A stretch of DNA of 64,000 nucleotides. Origin: Apodemus sylvaticus (Eukaryota > Chordata > Mammalia > Rodentia > Muridae). The notes below the pieces were generated by a model. That model worked only from the letters and a program-made list of their open reading frames with translations, had not been told where the DNA came from and ran no database searches. The translations under genes were made by a program, and so were the position numbers. Positions within the stretch are counted from its first letter, which is position 1, and each line of letters begins with the position of its first letter. The stretch covers positions 87,203,335 through 87,267,334 of the forward strand of contig NC_067495.1 of NCBI RefSeq assembly GCF_947179515.1. The letters run 5' to 3'. Below are positions 25,263 through 35,909 of this stretch, one piece after another.

Positions 25263-28200
25263 CTCTACTTCTTACTTCTTAAGATTGCAGCAGTGTTTTT
25301 AACAAGTAATCCATCGGATAGATCCATTATCATTCTTAACACTTTTGAATTTGTTCAGTAACTGTACAAAATTCTAGAAACCTAGAATAACTTTTAAATA
25401 TTTCTAGGGATTCTTACATATTTTAGTTTCAAAAAAATTCGTTAAATTTGAACTTCCTTGTATTTACTGTAATTATCATTGCTCTCCAGACTTAAAAGTC
25501 AATGTACCTTGTAAACCTGATGTGCAGAGAACACAAATTTGGTTTAGTTCTTTTCATTAAAAGAATTCTAATATTAAATTAAATCAGAGCAGAATAGGGA
25601 TAAGCAGTAAGGGAGGGTCTCCTTATTTTCTTAGATTGTGACGACCCTATTTCATTCTTAACTAGCATATGTATTTCCAGCAGAATGGTTACACTGGGAG
25701 GTAACTATAAAGGGAAGAGTAATGACATACACGAAGAAATTATTTCCATAAAAACACTAATTGGAGAAACCGATTATAACTTGAACTGATACTTTTTGTG
25801 CAAAATCAAGAGTAACCTTAATTACTGTTTTGACAAAACAGATTTAGGACTAATGGGTAAGAGTTTATAAAATCTAGTTTTGATAAGTCAATAAAGAAAA
25901 TAATGGTGTAAGTTGCCCAAAAAAACCCAACCAAACAAACAAACAAACAAAAACCAGAAGCTTAGTACCTAAGCCACTTAGGTTGTAAGGAATTCTGTGC
26001 TCTGGATCTAGTATGTGATACCCTATATTTGCTAGGTAGCCTTTTTATAACATACACACATGCACACACAAACACATGTAAACACACAACTCAGATCCCT
26101 GTCAAAAGCAGTCTTAACACCTCACTGAACGTGTTGGAAGTAGGCAACAGGTAGGTGAAATGTGTATTCCCGCCCAGCAACTCTTATAGGATACTTTTGT
26201 TTTTTTTATGGAAACAAACGTCAAATCCATAGTTTGTAAGAGCCAAAGTGAAATGGCAGTGTGGGCTGGAATCAAAAATAAATTTATTCTCACAAATATT
26301 AACATCAAAATATTAAAGTAATCCTGTGGCCTTTTAAGCATGACCCTGCCAAGTGATGGTATATGTGTCATGCTCATGAAGTCATGAATAATGGAGAGAT
26401 TTTTTAAGACACTAAGCTGTAAATTGCAGCTGCTGTGAAATTATGGGCAGCCCTGTAACTTAAGCCTCCTTTATTTACTTTCTTTTATTCTCTATGCCTG
26501 GTTCTCTGGAATTATCTACTCTCACCTCGAAACCCAATCAAATTCTAGCAAGTACACTCTATCATAGGTTCTGTTTTACACGGACCTTGACTATATAAAT
26601 GACTTTCTTTCTAATTTCTCTTTCACATCACTTCTAAGTCAAAATCAAGATGATTTTCACCAATGTAACAACAAATATGTAATGCTACAAAAGTTTGTAT
26701 GTGCATATAAGGTAGAATTCTCGTTATTCTGTCTCGAGCATGTTATACTTTCGTTTAGTTACAGTATTCATTAGAAATGTAGTATAGAGGAACTAATAAA
26801 GATTTCTATTACTATTCTTCTTTGTTCCCATTTCCCTGCTTCCCCACTGTCTAAAGAATGTCCTGCTGTCCTCCATCTTATGTGTATTTCTAGGCAGGTT
26901 TCAATTCTGCAATTTCTTCTTATATCACATAATAGTTGATATAAACTGTGAATCATTATTATATCTAACCTCTGCTGCAATTTTAGTTATAGAAATGGAC
27001 ATACATATAAGTATGAAGCAATATTTCTTAAAATGTCCATATTAATTCAATATGCACTTAGTACATATTATGTAAAGTACACAGATAAGTACTGAAGGAA
27101 GAACAAAGACTTAAACATTTGTCTTACCATTACCATTGCCTTCCTGCATGGCACACAATGAGATGAACCTTTAGCTCATCTGTTACAAGGGTAATGATCA
27201 ACACCTATATACAAGATAGGTTAACCAAAGGAAGCATGACTAATGTAATTAATACAGTGTAAGACATGGAAACTTTCAGAAATAAAGAGGCTTAAAGTTT
27301 ATTTGGACAATTTAAAGCTAAAATAATAGAGAAGGCAGCACATTGATTCTCCAAGAATCTGTTAGGCTGCTGATAGAGCAATCCTTCCTTCCACGTATGA
27401 AGCATCATTCTTCCCAAGTAAGAGTTTCCAAGAGAAAAGACAGGGACCTTCCTAGATAATAGGACTTGTATGGTGGTGGAGGAATCTACTTTTTATGAGC
27501 TAGCTACATTGGAAGATTGAAAGTTAGTAAGTAAAGGTCATGATGGAGATATCAGGACAGGAAATCAAAGAGTGATTGTTTCTGGGGCTTTCATCTCCTG
27601 AGTTCAAAGTACTCGGCATGCCAACTGGATCTAAACCCCAACCACAGCTCAAGATTTTAAGACAAATTAAGACCTAATGTAGAAGATGATAATGAAATCT
27701 TACAGAATTTAGAGAACAGATTTGGAAAAATTTATGTAGAGGATCTGACATGTAAAATTGGTCAAGATGAGTCTAGAAATATTGGTTCATTCACTGATCA
27801 GTAAGAAAGTATAGGTGAGTAAAATATTGCATTCAAATTTTTATGATAGGGGGGATTTCTTAAGAACACTGAGAGCCTAAACCTCAGCATTGACTTTTAA
27901 TTGATTTGGTGAAGAGTGGAGAATTGTAAATATCTGTGAGCTGAAGAAAAAAGATGGTGGCTCTCAGTATAGTGAACTGGAAGTAAAGACCTATATTTTC
28001 TCCCTTTCTTTCTCTTCAGAGCTTAGTATACTCCTTTGCTCTTCTTTCAAGGAAGGCACCTGTCACTACTATACTATATCTTCAACCTCCCTCCCCTCAT
28101 GTTCTTGGAACCCAAGTGACTCAACATCTAGTCAAATTCACATGTTTGGTTTTTCCAGTAATCCATGGGAAAGAAGAAATCTTTTGAATTGTTGGGAATA

Positions 28201-29544
28201 TTACAGAAAAAGAACCTAAATGACAAAACTTTAATTCTAAAATCACGGGTTTCCTTCACAATAAGCTTGTCCTTTGTGAACAGTGATTACTGTAGCATTA
28301 GTAAAGTTTTGGCAAGGCAGAAATTCTTCAACTTCTCCCATAAAGAATATTTTTTAAACTTGCCATAGCTAAGCAAATGTAGTTGTACTGGACAGAACCA
28401 TTTATTCTGACAGATTAATAGAAAAAAATAATCTTCAGTGTAAGTGTTTGATTTTCAGTTTCTTAAACTTCTATATATAGGGGGTGGTTTTTCCTTGTTG
28501 AAAGATAAAGGTAAGCTTCTCAGGGTGATGAATTTTCATCAGAATAATCTAGCTGAAATTTGGCAGAGGGATGATTTAGTCAGTCTGTTAACTTTTTTAT
28601 TGTGATGCTGATATGTCTATGAAAGGGACAAAATGTACTTGAATAAAAAATGTATATTTCTAGTTGTGTTTCATAGTCTTTAATGAAAACAGTGTTTTAA
28701 AGCATTGGCTTCAAAATCCAGTGTCACAAGCTATGTATCAATTTGTAACCCTTCCCTTGTCTCCTCAACTAGAATTTCATCAGATTCTGTTACTACTGAT
28801 AGAATTACCTTTGTCCATAATTAAAAGTTATTATATTAATTGCCCTCCTGAAATGAAGGCATCATGAGAGATCCAGAAAGTGTATATGTAGTAAGGAGCA
28901 GTTTGAATACAAGACTTCAAATTGTTAGTTGTCAATGAAAGAAAAGGAAATGTGCTGAGAATGTTAAGGTTAATTAAATCAACTAATGAAAATGTTTGAG
29001 GGGATGCTGAATCTCTGTGGATCTGCATATGTATTCACCTTTTGTATCAACAACTGTTTTTCTGTATTTATTGAGTATAAAATCTTAAAGATGGGAATTC
29101 TTCCACAGGTGTTGGTTTATAAAACTCAGAGTTTTCACAGAAAAAGCAAATATTTCATCCTTTTATGTAATTTATCCTTAAATCACTTACATAGCCAAGG
29201 AATGCATTAATAAGATAAGGTCTCTTTGAACCTTACTTTCTCTTTAATCTTCAATTTAGATTTTAAAGAATGAAATATTAGCTGTCCCATCAATAAATTT
29301 AAATAGGAATGGGTTTGTCTGAACTAATGGCTGAGTAAAATGATGACATTCCTACATTAAATATGATGATTTGGTATATTACATTACACATTTTCATTGA
29401 CTTCATAGAGAGTAGAATTTTTATGAGCAGTAACTCAGAAAAATGTGAAATGACTTCGTGGGGACATTTTCTACATTTAGGAAAATCCCTTAGCAGACAC
29501 TGTTTTTAGTTGTTTTTGTGGAATACCTAGTAAAAGATTCTAAA
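25263..29544. other. Intronic sequence upstream of the formin exon, no further exon recognised
   Basis: About 4.3 kb of AT-rich DNA. Small simple repeats: AAAC units at 25920-25952 and interrupted CA units at 26050-26090. No second formin exon was found by reading the translations. Confidence 0.5.
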
Positions 29545-29566
29545 TTTTCTGTACCTTTTGCTTTAG
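29545..29566 (+). other. 3' splice site (U2-type acceptor) of the formin exon
   Basis: The pyrimidine-rich tract 'tttctgtaccttttgctttag' ends in AG at 29565-29566. A branch-point-like 'ttctaaa' lies about 22 bases upstream of the AG. A second AG six bases further on (29571-29572) would remove two codons. Confidence 0.75.
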
Positions 29567-29691
29567 TTTCAGCTCAAATACTCAAGAGCAACCTTGTAGC
29601 AATGGAACAAAGCATTCTTCATCTGGAGCGTAACATCAAGAATTTCCCCACCGCAGAATCTCACCATGACAAGTTTGTGGAAAAGATGACG
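29567..29691 (+). CDS. Diaph2: Internal exon of a diaphanous-related formin, probably Diaph2
   Basis: The exon encodes about 42 residues containing SNLVAMEQ, HLERNIKNFP and HDKFVEKMT. This is the helical end of the FH2 region found in DIAPH1/2/3, with the wording closest to what I recall of DIAPH2. Formins of this family are released by Rho GTPases, nucleate unbranched actin filaments and stay on the growing end; FH2 does the nucleation. The exon starts inside a codon (G|TT, phase 1) and ends after ACG (phase 0), length 125 bp, open throughout. The next conserved residues of the family (starting Ser-Phe) are not found downstream, so the following intron runs past the window, as the preceding one does to the left. 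Very long introns and L1-rich, AT-rich surroundings suit X-linked Diaph2. A decayed gene copy is less likely because the splice sites sit exactly at the ends of the homology. A DIAPH1 or DIAPH3 exon is the other alternative. Confidence 0.78.
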
Positions 29692-29701
29692 ATATCCTTT
29701 A
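29692..29701 (+). other. 5' splice site matching the U12-type AT-AC consensus
   Basis: Directly after the last conserved codon comes 'atatccttta'. U12-type introns start with RTATCCTTT, and the AT-AC subclass starts with ATATCCTT. All positions of that consensus agree here, and there is no GT donor at the conserved end of the exon. The reading assumes the exon ends at 29691, which the protein similarity supports. Confidence 0.75.
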
Positions 29702-30237
29702 TATATTTAAGCATTTGTTTATGTGTTTGCATGTGTCTATCATCTTTTTACTTTGTGATTACTTCTAGACACACTATTCTGTAATAATAGATGAATCTGC
29801 ATGTATGCTGATTCTTTTATATTAGCAGATTAAGTTTCTTTTCGCAAAGTTTTGAATCTGGTAGAAGAAGCAAGAGAACAACTAGATAAAAAAATTGCCA
29901 ATTTTCAAGGACAAATTTTATTTGAAAGCCCACAAGATATATAGGGTAAATCTTAGGAGGTTTAATTATATCTGAAAGAACAAAGCAAATAATCTTTAGT
30001 AATCAAGTATTTAAAGGATAGAATCAGCATGAAAAAATTACCTTTTGAAAGGGGGTTATAATTTCTTCCTTCTTTGGACATATTCACATGCACTTTCTGA
30101 GGGTATACATGCATTTTGCATGACTAATATTAGTAAACTGAAAGGTAAAGGGATAGATGCATGGATAAGAAGAGAAATGTAGCTGATGGATTTAAATCCA
30201 CTGGAATATATGTATAGAGATAACAATAACTATTTCT
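29702..30237. other. Intronic sequence after the formin exon
   Basis: No second exon is evident. A 36-codon open stretch at 29834-29941 (+) has protein-like composition but a stop directly before it and no family I can name. Confidence 0.45.
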
Positions 30238-30239
30238 TG

Positions 30240-30303
<64 letters not shown>
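30238..30303. repeat. (TC)n(TA)n compound microsatellite
   Basis: TC units from 30238 to 30265 change to TA units up to 30303. Confidence 0.96.
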
Positions 30304-30307
<4 letters not shown>

Positions 30308-31636
30308 AAGGAAAATGTGAGAAACTATATATAGTTTGAATTGTTTCATGGTAAAGCTGGTGTCTGAAGATAAACTACATTCAGAGCTGATTTTTTTTCT
30401 ATTCTGCATTTTCAGAAGTAAGCAATATCCTCCTCCTCTGGGTTTAAATAAGTATCTTGAACTGCAGATTGATTCACTACTTTATATCTCTAGAGGGAAT
30501 AAATACTGCCATTTCTTTATCAGATAATAATTCCTTCAACAACTGTATGGAGTAACCTTCTTTCAAGGTTAAACCTATCACTTTTTTTTCTATTTGTGTT
30601 TCTTTTCTAGCCACCTTAGATGTTATGATACTGAACCTAAGAATTCCTTCAGGTTGATACTTGGCATTTATATACAAATTATTGTCCACACTTATTCTTT
30701 TTCCTCATTAAATGATGCTGTGTGGTTCTTTTGTGATACTACATTTGTAAATAGAAACATTGGACAAACAGGTTTGTCACCCAGTGAACGCAGGCAATAC
30801 TTACCTAGACAGGGCTTGTAGAACTGGATGAAAGTAGGAAGCTCAATACAAACCTTGCACTTTATTGGTGATTGGATTTATTTTTCTTTCAAATATGTCA
30901 TATTGTCCTTTGGCTGGAAACAAACCAGTTTCATTTTGACTCTTGCCTCATATTTTTAAAATTTAATTTCTGATCCCCTTGTTCTGTGGAGTATTTTCTT
31001 TTATAGTTGGCTTGTGGCCACACAACAGCTTGCAACATTGAATCTTTGTTGCTCATTTTGAAAGAGAAAAAACTAATTTCAAACCTCCATGAACTTGACC
31101 TGGACCCCCTATTTTATTTATCTCTTTTTGCAGGTAATCATTTTAAAATGAAAATCCAGAGTCTTCTATATCTGTATGTCACATATGAACAGCTATTCTT
31201 CATTTAAGTGGTATTAAAGTGTGACTGTTTGTCCACAAGAGGATTGGAAACTGTATTAAAATGTATAGGATTGTTACTCTGTATTTCATATCAAGACAAA
31301 ATATGACAATTTATTACAGAAAATGGAATATTTAACATCTTAAAACTATAAATTAATAAATTATGCTAGTGAAATTATTGCTCAAAATAGTCTTGTTCTG
31401 GAAGTGTCCATGAATGCTCAGTGAGAATTTCTAGAAAGACTCTGCAAAATGCAAAATGACCACATATATGCTCTATTTTTGTACATTTTTAGCTATTGAA
31501 CAAATAGATGAAAAACCTTGCTGACATGGGAGATTAGAACCAAATTCAGGTCCTGTGGAAGAACAGCAAATTTTCTTTACCATTGAAAAATCTATCTAGG
31601 CCATGGAGTCTGTGTTAAAATGAACACCATATTCCC

Positions 31637-31664
31637 ATGATAGAACTCTAGATAGTTCTATCAT
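31637..31664. repeat. Perfect inverted repeat, 11-bp arms
   Basis: Arm 'atgatagaact' (31637-31647), loop 'ctagat', arm 'agttctatcat' (31654-31664). Confidence 0.9.
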
Positions 31665-32399
31665 TTGCCAATGAACTTTTTTTCAGGTTACTGACCTGAA
31701 ACTATTCAGTAACTATATTGCAAATATGACAGCACTCTACCTAATTAACTATAATCTAGCTGGAAGAACTTTGAGTTAAAGAAAGGGTGGGGGCAATCTC
31801 TACCAATATTGACAAAACTATGGGTAACAACAGGAGCTCCCAAATGCAGCTTGAATCTTCAGATCCCCAAGTCAGGTTGTGTCCAACAGCATCCCATGCT
31901 TACCCTTTCTCCTTGTCAGGATTAACTCAATGCTTATTATACCATATGTTAGACACTGTCAGATATTAAACTACTACAGTGCACACATAGAAAACTCATC
32001 TTTAATATACTTGCAGTCTGGCATTTACATATTCTCTATATTACTGTTCATTTAGCAGAGATTATATCATATTTCTTAATGTCTATGTACCTATCAAATA
32101 TTCACCACCTACCACAATGTATACACTCAGCATATGTTTGTTAAGTTACTGTCAATCAGTATTCCAAGCCCTTTCTTTGAAGTTCTCCATCTAGGAGAAT
32201 AAAAAGGAGTGAGCATTCCGTACAATTATTTCTCAAACATTTTCCATGTAAATCTTGTCAGTAATTTCAGTAACATTGAATCACCATTTTAGATTTTATA
32301 TTTTAAAAAGTACTGTCAATTTAAGAAGTTATGGTCCATACGTTCTAATGTAATTGTTTTGCTTTTTAAATCTAGAAAGATACCCCATAATATGACACT

Positions 32400-32500
32400 A
32401 TGGTGATGCAAACTTGAAATGCCAGTCATTTTAGGGCTACATCGGGAGCATTACCATAGGTTCTAGGACACTCTGAATGACATAGAAAAACTTTTTTTTT
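32400..32500 (+). mobile_element. Possible fossil B1 SINE
   Basis: 'tggtgatgcaaacttgaaat', 'gccagtcattttagggct' and 'gggagcattaccata' follow the B1 order (tggtggtgcacacct...cccagcact...gggaggatca) but with many changes. Confidence 0.35.
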
Positions 32501-33123
32501 TCAAAAGAAAAAAAAAGGAAAATTACAAATATATAAATGTTTTTCTATGAATATACTTGCCATATTTGTAACTTCTGGAAGCCAACAGCTTTATAATGAG
32601 GTAAGTCACTTTTGTCTCTCCTTTTTCTCTGACTCAGGATAAAATAGTGTAGGAAAGCAAGAAAGATCTCTTTCTTTGTCTGCTGCATGATGTGTTGCTT
32701 AACACACCTATAAAAAGACAAATTAAAAGAAAAGCATATAAAGTCAAAGGAATGTGTGACCTGTTATAAGATCCTTCCAAAGGGGGTAGTATTTTTATGG
32801 ACAGTTACATAGAAGTCTGGATTAAAGGCAATTGCAATCACCCTGTAAATTGCAAGGGTGAGAAATGATTTAGCAAGATGTACTGTTCAGATACTTCTTA
32901 GTTTCTCTGTCTGACATTCCTTACCTCTGAGTAGAGGGCTGAACACATGTCATGAGTCAGAAGACTCAAGAAGACACAGAGAATGATGTTTGTAGCTTAT
33001 TTCTATGGCATGCTCATGAGATGAAGAGTTAGGCAAGCATAGCTTCTGTGACTTACTTCTGAAGGTTCTGCCTTCTGAGATGGCCTCTGTCTCCATCAGT
33101 TTATAACACTCATTCTTCCTCCT

Positions 33124-33505
33124 GCTATGGCCTAAATATCTGTGTCCCATCTACTTTCTGTTAACCAATAACCTATATAAAGGGGTGGTGCTTTTTGGAA
33201 GTGATTAGACATAAGAATATAAACAATTCTTTGATGGAGAAAATTTGTTCCTCATAGAAGCACTTCAGAAAAAAAAGAGTTTAGAACCCCCAAACACAGA
33301 GGGAGAGGGAGCGAGAAAAGAGAGAGAGGCTTCTTTGCTCTTTTGGGCCTCTGCCATAGGAGAACACAACATTAAGGGATAAACTACTACCACCAGACAT
33401 GAATCTGGTGATGTCTTCATCCTGAATCCTTAGCCTACAGAATTACGAGAACTTTCTATGACTTATGAATTACTCATGTATAAACTAAAGTTAACCTAAA
33501 TAACC
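33124..33505 (+). mobile_element. MLT1-type (ERVL-MaLR) solo LTR
   Basis: Landmarks of the MLT1 LTR appear in order: 'ctatggcctaaatatctgtg' near the start, 'ggaagtgattagacat', the purine-rich 'gagagagaggcttctttgct' followed by 'ctctgccataggagaaca', and 'tcctgaatccttagcctaca' then 'gaattacgagaac' near the end. MLT1 are ancient non-coding retroviral-like LTRs shared by mammals. No internal coding part is seen. Confidence 0.65.
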
Positions 33506-33584
33506 CAATGTGCCATGTTTTGTTTCCCACAAAGGAGAAGAAAAAAACAATGAAATTAAGTTTATAGGTTTATAAAACAGAGAG

Positions 33585-33709
33585 ACAGGTATGGTAGTAT
33601 CTGTGTCTGAAATCCTAGCATTTGGAAGGTGGAGGAAGGAAGGTCAGATAATCAATGCCAGCCTAGCATACATGAAACATGAAATTCTGTCTCCAAAAAA
33701 AAAAAAAAG
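33585..33709 (+). mobile_element. Old B1 (B1F/PB1-like) SINE
   Basis: 'acaggtatggtagtatctgt', 'aatcctagcatttggaaggt', 'atgccagcctagcatacat', 'ctgtctcc' and an A14 tail. The spacing agrees with an early B1. Confidence 0.75.
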
Positions 33710-33844
33710 ATTCAGCATGCACATTTATATAAACATAAAGTTGAAAGGTCATCCATCGGGGAAATATTTATTCTTCAGTGCTAACTTTCTCATTCTCATC
33801 ACAGCCCTAATCATAGAAGATTTGTTATTATTTTTGTTGTTTGT

Positions 33845-33930
33845 TTTCTTGAGCTAATAGGGATCTCGCTCTAACCTGTGTACACATTAAGTAAACACTA
33901 AACTATCAAGCTGCAATCTAGTCCTTAGAC
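33845..33930 (-). mobile_element. Fossil ID/B4-like fragment
   Basis: 'gtaaacactaaactatcaag' and 'ctgcaatctagtcctta' resemble the reverse complement of the ID head (agc...ctaccactgagc...cccagtcc). Confidence 0.4.
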
Positions 33931-34034
33931 TGTGGGTTAAAATAAATTGGTCGCTAAGATTTTATTTAGGTTTTTCTTTTCTTTCTTTCTTTTTTTAGCA
34001 TTGAATGTTGTTATTACTATTATTGTTGTTTTGC

Positions 34035-34257
34035 TATTTTTATTGAAAAAAATTCATCCAATAGAGTCTGATCAGGCTTTTCCCTTCCACAGCTTTCCCC
34101 AGAGCCTGTCTACCCATACAACTCTACCTCCTCTCTCTCTTTAAAAAATAAAAACACCCACAGAACCACAAAGTGGGAAATGAAATCATACAAGCAAAAG
34201 AATAGTAAGACAAAAAATGCACAAATCTACATGAGAGAAAACAAGGTCTATAAAAAT
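34035..34257 (-). mobile_element. Old Lx-type L1 3' UTR fragment
   Basis: 'ttttattgaaaaaaattcat' then 'gtctgatcaggcttttccc', a CT-rich middle and 'cacagaaccacaaagtggga' resemble the reverse complement of an Lx 3' terminus with a degraded tail at 33967-34045. Confidence 0.5.
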
Positions 34258-34282
34258 ACCCTGGAGTTTGTTTTGTGTTTGT

Positions 34283-34326
34283 CATCTAATTCTTGGCATG
34301 TGAGATTGCCATCTAATTCTTGGCAT
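34283..34326. repeat. Short direct repeat, 27-bp period
   Basis: 'catctaattcttggcat' occurs at 34283-34299 and 34310-34326. The following 'gtgagatt' is also repeated. Confidence 0.9.
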
Positions 34327-34683
34327 CCTCAAGTGAGATTAATATACCTAGTAAGACACCACTGAAGAAGACAAATTTTCCTTTGCAAGTAGGTACCAAT
34401 TGCAGATAGTGTCCTGAATAGGAGTGGGAAAACATAAATAAACAGTAGAAATATTTCACTCTCATTGATTAATTGCTTACTATTTGTCAAATGATTTAAT
34501 TTCATATATTTGCTATTTTAAAGGCTCCTCTTTATTATTTGAGAAATAATTTCTATTTTTAATGTTAAAATTAACTATCCCCTCTAAACTTATGTCAGGA
34601 GAGCTTCAATAACTCATAAAATTCCAGAGTGCCACATTCTTAATTCATTTATTTTGAAGGTCATCTCTCTTCTTCTTCTTCTT

Positions 34684-34950
34684 TTAAAGTTGCCAGGAGT
34701 TCCGTGGCTGTGCCGGAAACCTATTGAAGATATTGGTGAACTGAGGTTCAGAATCATATCTTGGTACTATTCTTTGAAAAATATCCCATGTTTGAGTGAC
34801 ATGAGAAAGCCCTCGGAGAATGAACTCCTTACCATTTATGCTTTCTCTTTGAAGATCTGTGTCATTGATATTATCTACAACATTGCAAACTTTGCCAGCA
34901 CTGTAATTGTGAAAGAGCTGGGGAATTTGGTTGTTTGGGGACTTGCTTTA
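34684..34950 (-). other. Unidentified protein-like open stretch (87 codons), possible pseudogene fragment
   Basis: On the minus strand the codons at 34687-34947 are free of stops and are bounded by stops at 34948-34950 and 34684-34686. There is no ATG. The translation is rich in charged and polar residues and contains pieces such as GKEFILRGLSHVTQTW and FNRFPAQPRNSW, unlike most chance frames here. The opposite strand is also open (about 103 codons from 34654), but that product is hydrophobic, as the complement of a real coding frame often is. On the plus strand a strong pyrimidine tract ending 'tttaaag' at 34689 looks like an acceptor. I do not recognise the peptide. It could be a pseudogene fragment or chance. 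Confidence 0.3.
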
Positions 34951-34954
34951 GAAA

Positions 34955-35585
34955 AGAAAACCTAGTATTTTCTTCTTTACCTGTGACATGATTGATGGTT
35001 GACATCAGCTGTAACCAAAGACAGGTTAACAAGAGAAGAGCATGAGAAATGTATTTAACTGCTTTATGTGACAAAGGAGCCTTCCAGACATGAAGGCTCA
35101 AGAGGAAATGTCTATTTGCATACTATGTGCTAAAGAAATGTCTAGCTCTAAAGAAAAATACTCAGAAAAAGTGGTATGAAATGCTGTTACTAATGGGTGG
35201 GGTGCTCTACAAGATTCTTTCGTGTGTATCTGTCCATGTAACAGCCCTGATTCCCCATACACCATGAAGCAAGATAGACACTTTTCTCCTGTGAAGAAGT
35301 CAAAAGCTAAAAACCTTCCTTGTTGTTATAGGCTGAGGAATGTGTATTTTAGTTTCACCACTCTGAGAAAGTCAGGGGAAAATCAAAAAAGACCTTTTTT
35401 CTGTGGCTCTATTTTCCTTCAGCTCAAAATGATTTGCTAAAGCATTGTTCTTTGGGTTAATGTGGTCTGAGACCTGATACAACCTTCTTGCCCAGGAACC
35501 TGCCCCCTCCCTCCCCTCCCCCACTCACCCAGCCTTTTTCCCTGTTTTCCTTCTAGGGCTATCATAAAAGGCTTGTTTTTACTTT
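34955..35585. other. Intronic sequence, nothing recognised
   Basis: No gene or clear repeat. A C-rich pyrimidine tract lies at 35495-35530. Confidence 0.5.
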
Positions 35586-35587
35586 TA

Positions 35588-35905
35588 TTTTTGAGACTGT
35601 AGACCTATTCTGCCCTGGGCTCTATATGGATCAGGCTGACCTCCAACCCACAGAGATCTGCTTGCTTCTGCCTCTGTAGTGCTTAAGATGAAAGGCTATG
35701 CTGGGCGGTGGTGGTGCACACCTGTAATCCCAGCACTTGAGAGACAGAGGCAGGCGGATTTCTGAGTTCGAGGCCAGCCTGGTCTACAAAGTGAGTTCCA
35801 GGACAGCCAGGGCTACACAGAGAAATCCTGTCTCGGAAAAACAAACAGAACAAAACAAAACAAAAAAGATGAAAAGCTACATACCACAGTGCCCTGCTTT
35901 CTTCT
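35588..35905 (-). mobile_element. Old B1 SINE split by a younger B1
   Basis: 35588-35698 reads as reverse-complement B1 ('tttttgagactgtagac', 'atcaggctgacctccaacc', 'gagatctgcttgcttctgc'). The remaining piece 'ctacataccacagtgccctg' continues after the inserted element, at about 35876-35900. Confidence 0.8.
35699..35865 (+). mobile_element. Young B1 SINE inside the older B1
   Basis: Nearly consensus B1 ('ctgggcggtggtggtgcaca', 'ttctgagttcgaggccagcc', 'gagttccaggacagccaggg') with a CAAAA-rich tail. The TSD is 'aagatgaaaggcta' at 35685-35698 and 'aagatgaaaagcta' at 35866-35879 (13/14 identical). Confidence 0.95.
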
Positions 35906-35909
35906 ACTT

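Larger units (their letters stand above)
30304..33120. other. Intronic sequence, mostly unremarkable
   Basis: AT-rich. It holds a perfect 11-bp inverted repeat at 31637-31664 and a very decayed B1-like stretch near 32400-32500. No exon is recognised. Confidence 0.5.

Noticed and set aside
29641..29945. Formin exon continuing past 29691 as part of a processed pseudogene
   Set aside because: Homology stops exactly at a splice donor consensus, and no next-exon residues follow in any frame, so an intron boundary is the better reading.
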